DNA of 64,000 nucleotides from Chamaecyparis obtusa (Eukaryota; Streptophyta; Pinopsida; Cupressales; Cupressaceae): positions 62,001 through 126,000 of the forward strand of contig BSBK01002053.1 of NCBI GenBank assembly GCA_027943335.1, given 5' to 3'. Position numbers and translations under genes: made by a program. This document shows, in pieces, positions 37,061-47,860 of the stretch. Every line of letters starts with the position of its first letter. Position 1 is the stretch's first letter. The notes under the pieces are model-generated. The model was not told where the DNA came from, ran no database searches, and worked only from the letters and a program-made list of their open reading frames with translations.

Positions 37061-37543
37061 GAGATAGGGGTTAAAGGATGCGGGGTTATCAGGTGTTGTC
37101 CTTGTGATAAACCTCAAGAGCACAAGGTGGAAGAACCTATTCCTATTAAGTCTATTTTGAAGGAGAAGGATAATGATATCTCTGAAGAGTTCGTTGAGAT
37201 AAAGAAGCAGATGGTTTTGCTGGCAAACATGGTTCAATAGATGGTGACATTTATGACAAAGAGGGATGCAGATGATACTGAGTTAATTAAGGAGGATGAA
37301 CCTTACTGAGGCACTGTTATGGTTAGTAGTGGTCAAAGTTGGTTGCTATCAGTTGCTGACTGAGAAGATAAGAAAAGTGGAAAGCAGAAGAACTTGCTAC
37401 AAAAGATAGAGGATGAAGTGAAGACTACGTGGGATGAAGGGCATGAGGAGATATGGGTTAAGAATAGAGTTGCCATACCTGTTCTGATTCCCTTGATGCG
37501 TTCTTGATTTCCTTATGAGAAAATATTTCTGACCTACAGTGTC
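37061..37543 (+). other. G2 region after the protease, unidentified
   Basis: After the protease stop a mostly open frame gives KSILKEKDNDISEEFVEIKK, QMVLLANMVQ and MVTFMTKRDADD, then broken frames. No RT motif is visible. It occupies the place of pol and leads straight into the 3' LTR. Confidence 0.55.
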
Positions 37544-38479
37544 TGATGCAGGAGCATCCTAGGATTCTTGGCAATCCTACATCAACCAAAAATATGTTTT
37601 TCTTTGAAGGTAGATTATTAGTTTTGATCTTGGTTTGATGGTATTCTTGCTTGGTTTGGGAGACTGGTTGCTTGGTTTATGTGGTTTTTGGGGTGCTTGG
37701 TCTTTGAAGGATGCTCGGTAACTTAAGGCATTAGTTTCCAAGTTCTCAGCAATAACTATGTTGGTCATTCATGCTTGACATGGTTTGTTGACTAGCGATC
37801 AATTATTTTCCCAGTTGCTTGGTGTTCTTGCTTGCTGACTGGTTTTGTTGGATGATTCAGCTTGGCTGACTGGTGCATTTAATTTGGGTCATGCTCCTTG
37901 AGTTATGGATTGACCATTGGACATGTGGGGACCTAGATCTGGCGTGTTACATTCTTCTATGCAGATCTGATGACCATTTGGGCCATCTTGGAGGGTTTAT
38001 TTATTTTGTAAGGTTATTTGAGAGCCGACTGATATTTTGGCATTTAATATCTGTATATCCTTTTGAGTTGACTTGTGGCTAGGATTTAGTATTTAAGTAG
38101 GTGCTTGGGTAGTTGTTTAGGGAGCAGTTTTGGGAAGAAGGAACTTAGTAGCCTGCGAGCTTAGGAATAGGAAGACTTCTTGGAAGTTTGAGTACAAGTT
38201 TAGATCTTTCATGGGTACCTACCAGTGTGTTGTGTGTTGCAAACCTGGGCTAGTTGAATGATGATGTTGTGGATAAGATTTGGATCCTGCAAGATCTTGT
38301 AGACTGTTATTTTCTTTGTACCTAGCTGTAATCGGGAAGGCCTTTACAGCCTGACACATTGCATGTAATAGGTGAATTCATTTCAGATCTTGTGTTGTTA
38401 TTGTGTATTTTTGTTGCATATTGGTTTGGCTACAAGGTTGGTCAATCCTTAATTGGATCCACCAATCTTGACTGCATCA
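37544..38479 (+). repeat. G2 3' LTR
   Basis: Starts TGATGCAGGAGCATCC and ends GACTGCATCA; aligned to 34610-35544. Confidence 0.92.
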
Positions 38480-39302
38480 AGAAAGAACCTAAAAGTGAGA
38501 TAACTTTCAAAGCTACAATCCATGGTAAGAAATCTGCAAACACTTCTGGTAATTTTGATAATCATGATGAAGAGAAAACTCTAGATGATTTCATTGCTAT
38601 GATTGCTAAAAGAGAAAAGAAAGGAAAATGAAAATATGAAGGACAATTACCATTCAAATGCTTTTCATGTAATAAGATTGGTCACTTTGCATCTAAGAGT
38701 CCCTTAAGAACTAGGAAATTCAAAAATGACTACAAGCCTAAATACTCTAAGGAATGTTACTATGTTGGAGATGGAGTTTCATATGATGATTCAGTTGAAG
38801 AAGAAATTGGATTCATTTCTATTATAGAGAAATTGAATAAAAAGACAGACCATAAAGATAAGAAAGAGGAACAAGAACTAGCACTGATTTCACATGTTGA
38901 TATAAGGACAGACTGGATTATAGATAGTGGTTGTTCACATCACATGACAGGTGATAAAGACAAATTTTTTCATCTAGATAAATACAATGGTGGCATGGTT
39001 AGGTTTGGAGATAACACTCTTAAACCTATCATTGGTAGAGGAGCTATCACATTTGACAGAAAGAACAATATTGATGATGTTCTATATGTAGATGGTTTGA
39101 AACATAACCTTCTTAGTGTTGGCCAATTACTTGAAAAAGGTTATTAGTTGGAATTCAAAGATGAAAAATGCATCATTAACAACAAGGATGGTGTTATGAT
39201 TACATCAGGCTCAAAGGTTAAAGGTAATGTTTTCCAACTCAATTCAGAAGCAAGTTGTTTTGTTGCTAAAGTTGATGACAGTTGGTTGTGGCATAAAAGA
39301 CT
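38480..39302 (+). pseudogene. C1 gag end, zinc knuckle, protease and GAG-pre-integrase start
   Basis: The frame resumes after G2. The knuckle CFSCNKIGHFASKS at about 38659 has lost its last Cys. The protease core DWIIDSGCSHHMTGDKDKFF at about 38910-38970 keeps the D-S-G triad. VLYVDGLKHNLLSVGQL at about 39080 is the usual end of the copia protease. A TAG after KGY replaces Gln. A one-base shift at about 39303, inside the WLWHKRL block, moves the frame for the integrase. Confidence 0.9.
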
Positions 39303-40470
39303 GTCATATCAATTTTGATAACATAGTAAAGATAAGCAATGTAAAAGTAGTAAGAGATCTACTTAGCATAGAAAAACTAATTGATACTATATGCAAGGAA
39401 TGTGTGATGGGAAATCATGAAATAAACTCATTCAGGAGCAAGCATAATTCAATAGAGAACAAGTTGGATTTGATTCATACAGACCTATGTGGACCAACTC
39501 AAACAAGATCACACTATGGTGAAAGGTATTTCATTCTGTTTGTTGATGATTATACTAGAATGATGTGGATTTCCTTCTTGAAAGATAAGTTAGAAGCACT
39601 TGAAAAATTTAAGATACTCAAGGCTAAGGTTGAGAATGAATCTAGACTTAAGATAAAATGTTTGGGATTAGATAGAGGAGGAGAATTCACCTCTGACAAA
39701 TTCTATGAGTACTACAAAGAACATGGCATAAAGAGATAGTTGAGTGCACCTAGAACCCCTTAGTAGAATGAAATTGTAGAGAGAAGGAATAGGATCATCC
39801 TTGATAAAGTGCACACCATCATGATTGAAGGAAAAGTTGTACACACCTATTGGAGAGATGCAGTAAATACAATAGTCTATACTATCAATAGAATTCAATT
39901 AAGACCTGGTACTGACAAGACACCATATTTGCTATGGTTTGGTAATGTTACCATAGTGAAATACTTTAGAATATTTGGAAGCAAGTGCTACATCAAGAGG
40001 GATGAAGCAGTAGGCAAGTTTGATGCAAGAAGCAATGAAGGTATTTTCCTTGGTTACTCTACTAAAAGCAAAGCTTATAGATGTTACAATTTAAGGTTAA
40101 AGAAGATCATTGAAAGTGGTCATGTTAAGATTGATGAAAATTTTATGGTTCAAGAAAGATATCATGATTACTCACCTACGATTGAAGAAGAACCCATACC
40201 TTACACTAGTGAGACAATTGTTGAAGAGATGTTTGATAGCATTGATGTGTTATTCAATGACCCTGAGATAAGTGAAGCAAAAACTCCAAAGGTTGATGAG
40301 ACAGTATCACCTAAAGTTCCAAAGTTTCCCTCTACATATCACTCTAGGGATGACATCATTGGACATCAGAGCAGCAAAGTCACAAAAAGATCAAAAGCCA
40401 AGAGTTCTACAAGTAGTGAAGTAGTGTGTTTACTATCTCAGATTGAACCTTTAAGTGTTGAAGATGCATG
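39303..40470 (+). pseudogene. C1 integrase
   Basis: The zinc-domain end (ICKECVMGNH), then the catalytic core: Asp in LIHTDLCGPTQT near 39478, Asp in LGLDRGGEFTSD near 39668 and Glu in IVERRN near 39780. Just before the last of these, two adjacent Gln of the PQQN block are both TAG. HTYWRDAVNTIVYTINR and KCYIKRDEAVGKFDARSNEG follow. The C-terminal extension is acidic and Ser/Pro-rich. Confidence 0.9.
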
Positions 40471-41400
40471 TAAAGATTCATATTGGCATGATGCTATGAA
40501 AGAAGAACTAGATCAGATTATCAAGAATGATACTTGGGAATTGGTCTCAAGACCTAGTGATAAGAATGTCATAGGAAAAATGGATATTCATAAATAAGAT
40601 GAATGAAGATGGAACAATAGTGAGAAACACAGCAAGATTAGTATGTAAAGGATATGCACAAAGAGAATGTATTGACTATTCAAACACCTTTGCACCAATC
40701 AGTAGATTAGAAGAAATTAAGTTGTTTTTAGCTTTTGCAACATTAAAAAACTTGAAAGTATATTAGATGGATGTTAAGTCAGTATTCTTAAATGGTGAAC
40801 TAAAAGAAGAAGTATACATTGAGTAGCCAGAAGGATTCACTCTATAAGACAGACCTGATATGGTGTGTAGATTGAAGAAAGCCCTCTATGGACTAAAGAA
40901 AGCCCCTAGAGCATGGTATGAGAGACTTGATGGATACATAACAAAGATTGGATTCAAGAAAGGAGCAGCAGATTGTAACCAATTTATAAGAGAGACATCT
41001 GAAGGACTACTACTTGTGGCTATATTTGTTGATGACATTATCTTTGGAGGTAATGACAAATTGAGTGCAAAATTTTCCAAAGAAATGCATAGTGAATTTG
41101 AGATGAGTATGATTGGTCCTATCAAATACTTTTTGGGACTAAATGTGTAGTAGACAGAAAAAGGAATTTTTATTAATGAGTCCAAGTATGTGAAAGAGAT
41201 ATTGAAGAAATTAAAGATGGATGATTGCAAGCCAGTAGGAACACCTATGATCACTCGATGCAAGCTTACAAAAGAAGATGACTCACCAACAATAGATACA
41301 ACATTATACAAGTCTATGATTGGTAAACTCATATATCTTACTCAAACTAGACTTGATATTTAAAATGCAATTGGCATAGTTGGAAGATTTACAAGAGAGC
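40471..41400 (+). pseudogene. C1 reverse transcriptase
   Basis: The RT starts at SYWHDAMKEELDQIIKNDTW. A one-base shift near 40578 changes frame. Conserved blocks: MDVKSVFLNGELKEEVYIE, KKALYGLKKAPRAWYERL, the active site AIFVDDIIFGG at about 41020-41050 with both Asp, and GPIKYFLGLNV. Stops fall at Gln sites (VY-stop-MD, IE-stop-PE, TL-stop-DR, LNV-stop-stop-TE). Confidence 0.92.
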
Positions 41401-41978
41401 CTAAACAAAGTCACCTCATGGCAGTAAAGATAATATTCAGATATTTACAGGGCACTATAGATTATGGTCTATGGTATCCTAATTCAAAAAATGTTGAGCT
41501 TCATGTATATACTGATGTTGATTGGGTAGGATGCGTTGATGATAGAAAGAGCACATCAGGTGGAGTAGTGTTTCTTGGTGATAGACTTGTCAATTGGACA
41601 AGCAAGAAGAAAAATTATATTTCTCAATCAACAACAGAAGCGGAGTATGTTGCAGCAGCCCTAAATTAGTCTACAATTGTTTGGATCAAGCAAATGGTAA
41701 AATATTTTGGAATTCAGATTGATTATCCTATTGTTATTTATTGTGATAACACTAGTACTATCAACATGTCCAAGAACCCTGTGATGCATGTAAAGACAAA
41801 GCACATTGAGATCAAGTATCACTTCCTAAGAGAGAAAGTGGCAGAGAAAGAATTGAAGTTGGATTATGTGAATACTAAAGATCAGTTGGAAGACATATTC
41901 ACAAAGCCCTTGCCTAAGGATACTTTTGAGTATCTCAGGGAGAACTTGGAAGTAATTCCCTTCCCTGATTTTGCTTAG
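41401..41978 (+). pseudogene. C1 RNase H
   Basis: First catalytic Asp in HVYTDVDWVGC, Glu in STTEAEYVAAA and Asp in VIYCDNTSTINMSKN. A TAG after ALN replaces Gln. It ends with KLDYVNTKDQLEDIFTKPLP and a stop at 41978. No env-like ORF follows. Confidence 0.92.
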
Positions 41979-42331
41979 AAGAAAGAAGAAAAGGCATCAA
42001 TCCTCAGGGACTGATGGAAGGTTGACTACTCTACCTCAAGAGTAGTACTAGTTCTTAAACTGATTAGCACCCTTTGCCATTGATTTCAAAGGGGGATTAA
42101 TATACAGAGTCATGAAAAATAAAAGCAAAGTAGGAGTAATATACTAAGGGGGAGTAGTATTCAAGCAGATCAGTTGAGGAAATGGAGAATATTGAAGAAT
42201 ATTGCAGTAGATGGAGGATTCATCTTTGGGGGAGTTTTGATGAGGAAATGAAGAATGTTATAAAACAATTTCTCATTGGATTGGTGGTGTTTTTTCATTC
42301 CATATGTTGCCATCAATGCCAAAGGAGAGAT
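41979..42331 (+). other. C1 3' internal region with polypurine tract
   Basis: Non-coding. It ends with GTTGCCATCAATGCCAAAGG and AGAGAT directly before the 3' LTR. Nearly the same text precedes the 3' LTR of R1. The purine stretch AAAGGAGAGA is the likely plus-strand primer. Confidence 0.75.
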
Positions 42332-43635
42332 TGTTGGAGATTTTCTAGCAAGCTAGTGTTGACTGTATGTTTGTCATTGATGACAACATATGGTAAGTAG
42401 CATCCGTAGAAGAATTATGTAGTAATATTTATATATATGAAGCATGGACATGTTCTCAACATGATATCATGGACACAGAGGTTGACTATTAGTACAGATA
42501 GTTATATTACAGTTTCTATCAGCAGTGTTCCTGACAGAGTAATAGGAAGTGTTTTGTGTATGGTTTTTCGTACATTTTTCATGAAGACTTGCACCCTTGG
42601 ATATGTGATGAAGAAATTTTAGTGATGATACATTCATGGATGCATAGTATAATCTTTAGTAGAAGTAAAGTTATGCAGTCACTATTCACCAGTAGCAATT
42701 TCCTGTGTTTATTCAGAAGAGCTGACAAAGATTATATTGGTTCTAGAGTTGCGCCTATCATTTGGGTATGTGCCCTTGGATTAGAGCTTGGAGAAGAGTT
42801 AGTTATGTTTGGTTATGAGCGCATGAGTTAATTCAGCTTGAGGAGAAAGATCTAGTTGTTTTGGTAGAGCCAATAGTGTGTAGCGTGTGTCTACAATTAC
42901 CTTATTGGATAGGTCCCAGAATGTGTTGTGTGCTTAGTAGAGCCAACTGAATTGTTATTGGATTTTGTTATGGTTTCTCTAATATGATTTCAAGGTGGTT
43001 CTAATAGGATAATTTCATTATATCATTTAGAGGAAAGATATTTATAGGCAGTCATTTGTGATTGCTTAAGTGTGGTTCATGGTTGAGAAGAAGAGTAGAG
43101 CAGAGTGTGTGAAGTGTTGAGCCATCAAAAGAAGGTCTATGTGACCAAGTAAAGTATTTGTGCTATACATTGGAACTGATCCAAATAGCAAGTCAAAGCA
43201 CAATTCACCAAGATCTAGATATAGTGTGTATCTGTTAAATAGAAGGTTGTAGCTTTCACCCCTTTGAGCAATGTGCTCTTGGATAGTGCGTCCTCTCCCC
43301 TAACAGGGACTCTTGTAAAAGAATCCTAATAGGGTTTGACCCTTGACCAGGTCTACTATACTAAATATATTGTAAAGCAACTCCTAATAGGGTTAAGGAT
43401 CTTCTAGCAAGGATCATAATACACTAGTATAGAATATTAGTGGGTGTCAATTCCAACGAGGGTTTTTACCTATTAATTGGGTTTTCCCTTAAACAAAATA
43501 TTGGTGTTATTTTCAAGTGTTATTTCATTGTGTTTATGCTTTATGTTTAAGTATACTTAATTGGATAAAGAATTGAAACTTTTAGATAACTAATTCACCC
43601 CCCCTCTCCGTTATCTCTTGGGACTATTCCTAACA
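42332..43635 (+). repeat. C1 3' LTR
   Basis: Matches 32622-33928; starts TGTTGGAGATTTTCTAGC and ends ATTCCTAACA. Confidence 0.93.
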
Positions 43636-44330
43636 AAGTTCTTCTAGACAAAGAAGCAGTAACTACCAAGGTGGCTATGGTAGAGGTGGATTTTGAGGAA
43701 CTTGTTACAATTGTGGAGAAGGACATAGATCATTTGAGTATACCCATGCAACCAATAAAGTTGGTAGTAGTAGAAATGTCTTGGTGCAAGAAGACTCACC
43801 GAATGAACTAGAGAAGTAAAATAACTTGATCGTCAGAAGAGCATTATGGAGTGAAAGAAATAAGGAAGATCCAATAAGGAAAAGTTTGTTTGAGACTAGA
43901 TGCAAATTTTTTGATAAGGTGCGGAAGACAATCATAGATAATGGAAGCTCAGATAATCTGGCATTTGAGGAAATGGTTGCAAATTTACAGTTGGAAAGGT
44001 TGAAACACCCAAATCCCTATCAAATTTCATTGGTCAAGGATGAGCATACATTATTGGTAAGTGAAAAATGTTATGTGAATTTGAAAATTGGTAAGTACTA
44101 TGATAAGGTGTTATGTGATATTATGCCTATGGATTGTTGTCATATCTTGTTGGGTAGACCTTGGCAATATGAGAGACATGCTATATATGATGGGAGATTG
44201 CATAAATATACTATCTGGGCTGATGAGAGAAGACAAATATTGTTACCTTTAATTGAAGAATCTGTTGGTAATGTTTTTACATCTGTAAAAGTTTTTTCAG
44301 TGGAAGGGAGAAAAATTATTTAGGATTTGA
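43636..44330 (+). pseudogene. G1 gag end (zinc knuckle) and protease
   Basis: Immediately after C1 the text continues the Gly/Arg-rich gag tail and gives the knuckle CYNCGEGHRSFEY, shortened and with the last Cys changed. The protease follows in frame: TIIDNGSSDNLAFEEMVANL at about 43930-43990 (D-N-G) and CCHILLGRPWQYERHAIYDG at about 44140-44190. A stop at 44321 ends the open part. Confidence 0.85.
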
Positions 44331-45110
44331 AGAAGAATTATGTATATTTTCATGTGATTCCTAACACACTGAGTGAGAAGATAGTGGATAGTATCCTTGA
44401 GGAGGTTGATAAATTACTCATCAAGTACAAATAAATCATTTCTAAAAATGTACCTGATGGTTTACCACTGAAGAGAAGCATTGATCAGTGTATGGATCCG
44501 ATTCTTGGAGCTAGTTTACTTAATAAAGCACCACATCAGTTGACACCTACCGAGAATGAGGAACTTAACTAAAAAATCCAAGAGTTGTTGCAAAAAGGTT
44601 TGATTCAAGAAATTTCTAGTCCATGTGCATTACCAGCTATATTAGCACCTAAGAATAATACAGAGTGGTGAATATGTATTGATTCTAGAGAAATCAACAC
44701 TTTAACAGTGACATATCAGTTTCCTATATCGAGAATGGATGACATAATGGATAGTTTGAGTGGAGAAAATTATTTTACCAAAATTTATTTAAAGAGTGGA
44801 TATCAAGAGATCAAAATCAGAGAAGGTGATAAATGGAAGACTACTTTCAAGTCAATAGAAGGTTTGTATGAGTGGTTGGTTATGCCTTTTGGTTTAACTA
44901 ATGCACCGAGTACTTTTATGAGGTTGATGAATGAGATTTTGAAGAAATTCTTGGGTAAATTTGTGATTATATACCTAGATGAAATTATGATATTGAGTAA
45001 GACCAGAGAAGAACATTTATTTCACATTAAACAAGTATTGTAGAGGTTGAAAGAAGAAAAATTGCTGATTAATTTGAAAAAGTGTTCCTTCATGAAATAG
45101 GAGATTGTAT
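44331..45110 (+). pseudogene. G1 reverse transcriptase
   Basis: The RT opens near 44455 with VPDGLPLKRSIDQCMD. Blocks include QLLQKGLIQEISSPCALPA-like text, a TGA at an Arg site before [32 protein letters not shown] and [18 protein letters not shown]. The active site reads [10 protein letters not shown] at about 44975, so the second catalytic Asp is now Glu. A TAG after FMK and one after KQVL replace Gln. Confidence 0.9.
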
Positions 45111-45780
45111 ATTTGGGATTTTTGATTTCAACTAATGGTTTGAAGATGCATCCTGAGAAGGTTGAAGCTATTTTGAATTGGTCTACACCTAAAAATGCTA
45201 GTGAAGTAAGATCATTTCATGGTTTAACAAGGTTTTACCAAAAGTTCATTAATAATTTCAGTGCAATTTGTATTGCTATGATTGAGGCTATAAGAGGAAA
45301 AAAAAGAGAATTGAAGTGGACACATGGAGCTAATAAAAGTTTTGAGACTTTGAAGCAGAAGGTTGTTGAATTGCATGTGTTAGCTTTACCTGATTTCAAT
45401 AAAGTATTTCAAGTTGAATGTGATGCAAGTGGTAGTGCAATATGAGATTTTTGAATCAAGAAGGTAAACATGTTTCTTTCTTTAGTGAGAAATTGAATGA
45501 TGCTAAAATAATGTTATGTGTATGATCAATAATTCTATGCTATTGTTCAAGCCCTACATAAATGGAGACATTATTTGATATTGAGTGAATTTGTGGTGTA
45601 TACTAATCATAAGGCTTTACAATATTTGGGTGGTCAGAATAAGTTGAATTAGAGACATATGAAATGGGTTGAGTATTTGTAGAGTTATACATTTGTGATA
45701 AAACATAAGAGTGGAGTCACTAACCGAGTTGCTGATGCATTAAGTAAAAAAAGATCTTTGATGACTAAAATGAGAATTGA
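45111..45780 (+). pseudogene. G1 RT thumb/connection and RNase H
   Basis: YLGFLISTNGLKMHPEKVEA, then WSTPKNASEVRSFHGLTRFY, then FQVECDASGSAI, the first Asp of RNase H. A frameshift at about 45445 leads to broken text, then LNQRHMKWVEYLQSYTF-like text with TAG at both Gln sites and KHKSGVTNRVADALSKK. Confidence 0.88.
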
Positions 45781-46153
45781 AGTTCTTGGTTTTGATGACA
45801 TGAAAGATTTGTATGAAATTGATCATGATTTTTCTAAGCCATGGAGAAAGTGCAGAGAACCTATTCAAGATCAAAAAAGTAATAAATGGGAAGACTATTT
45901 CACTCAAGAAGATATTTTGTTTAAAGGTATTCAATTGTGTATACCAAGAGGATCAATGAGAACTAATTTGATAAAGGAGAAGCATAGTAGTGTTTTGGTT
46001 GGACATTTTGGCATTGATATAACATTGAATTTGCTTAAGGAGAACTACTTTTGGCCATAGTTATATAAGGATTTTTAGAAATTTGTGAGAGTTTATTGAG
46101 TTTGTCAAGTTACAAAGGGAGTAAGTTAGAATACTAGATTGTGTACATCAATT
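45781..46153 (+). pseudogene. G1 integrase N-terminal zinc domain, cut by R1
   Basis: The frame continues to the H2C2 domain: EKHSSVLVGHFGIDITLNLL and ENYFWP, then broken text with TAG at two Gln sites and TGA at an Arg site before VCQVTKG. R1 starts at 46154, so the catalytic core lies beyond the window. Confidence 0.85.
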
Positions 46154-46851
46154 TGTTAGGATTGAGTAATACTGAGAGGGGGGGTGAATCAATATTACAA
46201 AACTTTACTTTCAACTTTAAACAATTATAAATAATCCAAAGCAATGCAAAAATGAAAAGAACATATAAGCATAACACATTACTCATGACACCATGATTTG
46301 TTCTCGAGGAAACCCTGATTAAAGGGAAAACCCCGATGGGGATGGTACCCATAAATATGCACTAAAGTATAATGTCCTTGTTAAGAGATCTAGCCATGTT
46401 AGGAGTTGATTGTTACATAGTACATTTCCTTGCTAGAGGATTACAAAAAACATGTTAGGGGAATACAAAACACTTGGTTAAATGTGGTGAGCACACTACT
46501 CTTACAATGAATACTATCCCAAAAATAGTTCACAAAAGGGAACAATACAAGCACTTATCTTGCTTAGATATTTCCATTTATAGCTCTACCTCCTACTGAT
46601 CTCACATCTAACTTCTGCTATATTCTTCACAACCTCATATCATATCACACTTTCTTTCACAAGAGTAATCTGTACTTATACAAAATTGGCCTTCCAGTCG
46701 GCTTCACAAAATGTCATTCTTAACATAGTAAAAACTTGTGCAAATGATATGTATGGAGTCAATGCTCTTATATTACCAAAGAGTCGGCACTATACTTTAT
46801 TTACATGACTTAGCACATTATCATATTCATCATGCTTTCCTTAATCATCAT
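46154..46851 (-). repeat. R1 3' LTR, outer part
   Basis: Matches 62957 onward, including the G-run GAGAGGGGGGG near the edge. It breaks at the G3 insertion and resumes at 57702. Confidence 0.92.
46847..46851 (+). repeat. Left TSD of G3 (ATCAT)
   Basis: ATCAT precedes the G3 LTR and recurs at 57697-57701. Removing G3 and one copy restores the R1 LTR as seen in the right-hand copy. Confidence 0.93.
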
Positions 46852-47843
46852 TGTGTGCTAAAATGTTGTCACACTTCTATGAATACTTACATGCAAGAAA
46901 ACTCAAGAATGAGCCCTCACAAATCGATCCATAGCTCCCTAGGCATGGAGTGCAAGGGTTTTTTAAGAATGCTCTCAGCTAGAGCTATTAAGCCTATAAC
47001 CTTGCTAGTAAACCATGCAATGGGAGATTCAAGGAAGACAAGGGCAAGAATTCCAATATCTCCAATGAAGCCAAATGTATGCAATGCAAAGAAAATCTAT
47101 ATGACAATGCAAGTTAATCTATTGCATAAAAGGAAATCTAAGCTAAGAATGAAGCTATGAAAATGCAAATACTATGCATGAAAATGAAATCTAACTATGA
47201 AGCAAGAAAGCCATGATGATGCAAGAATGAAGACAAGAAGATAGAGTGTTGATGAAGATCCAAGATGAATGCCAACAATGCTCCAAATCTTCAAACCCTA
47301 GATGCAAGAATATCTCCAAAAGCTCCAAGATGACCTAGAAAACCTGTAGCATAACAATAACATAAAAATTTGTGTGTGCAAATGAGGAAGAGAGCTCTTC
47401 TTTTATAGGAGGTGAAAAATCAATGGACCATGGAGATTAAGAGGCAAAAGATTTAATCAACGGTGGAGAAAAAAAGAAGCTTGATCCTTGTGCACAAATA
47501 TCCTCCAATAGGAAAATTAGAAACATTTTCTTTATGTTGAGCATTTACTTTATGTCCATGTGAGACAAAAAGTTCTTTTCTTTTATTTTTTATTTTATTT
47601 TTTTTTTATAAATAAGAATTAAATGCTTTATTTGTGCAACTTAAGATAAGAAGAAAAGTGGGGCTTTTTATTTAATAAAGGGGAGGAAATATTCCTTTTA
47701 ATAAATAAAGACTTAGGATAAGATGGTTAGCCCATAGAAAATAATCAAATAAATGATAGGACTAGGATTTGATCAAGAACAAGCAATTGATGATTTTAGC
47801 AAAAGGGACTAATAGTCTAGATGACCATTTTTAGGTGTATACA
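46852..47843 (-). repeat. G3 3' LTR (left copy)
   Basis: It begins TGTGTGCTAAAATG and ends AGGTGTATACA on the plus strand, so in element orientation it opens TGTATACACCTAAAAATGG. T1 opens TGTAGACACCTAAAAATCC. Confidence 0.95.
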
Positions 47844-47860
47844 TTTGCCCCTCTTTGACT
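47844..47860 (-). promoter_or_regulatory. G3 polypurine tract
   Basis: On the minus strand AAAGAGGGGCAAA abuts the 3' LTR, nearly identical to the T1 tract. Confidence 0.85.

Larger units (their letters stand above)
34610..38479 (+). mobile_element. G2: short Ty3/gypsy derivative with gag and protease only
   Basis: LTRs of 935 and 936 bp (TGATGCAGGAG ... CATCA), a tRNA-Met-like primer site, gag and protease. RT, RNase H and integrase are absent; about 480 bases without a recognised domain lie between the protease and the 3' LTR. Flanking bases AGACA and AGAAA form a TSD with one mismatch. I see no clear polypurine tract. It is inserted in C1 gag. Confidence 0.9.
32622..43635 (+). mobile_element. 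C1: Ty1/copia element, split by G2
   Basis: Long LTRs (1307 and 1304 bp) with TGTTGG and CTAACA ends, an initiator-tRNA-Met primer site, and copia order: gag, protease, integrase, RT, RNase H. It sits in the gag of G1. The flanking five bases (AGACC and AAGTT) do not match. Many Gln codons have become TAG. G2 is inserted in its gag. Confidence 0.93.

Noticed and set aside
46738..47160. 140-codon open frame, partly repeated at 56573-56899
   Set aside because: It spans the R1/G3 junction and G3 LTR sequence; no protein features.
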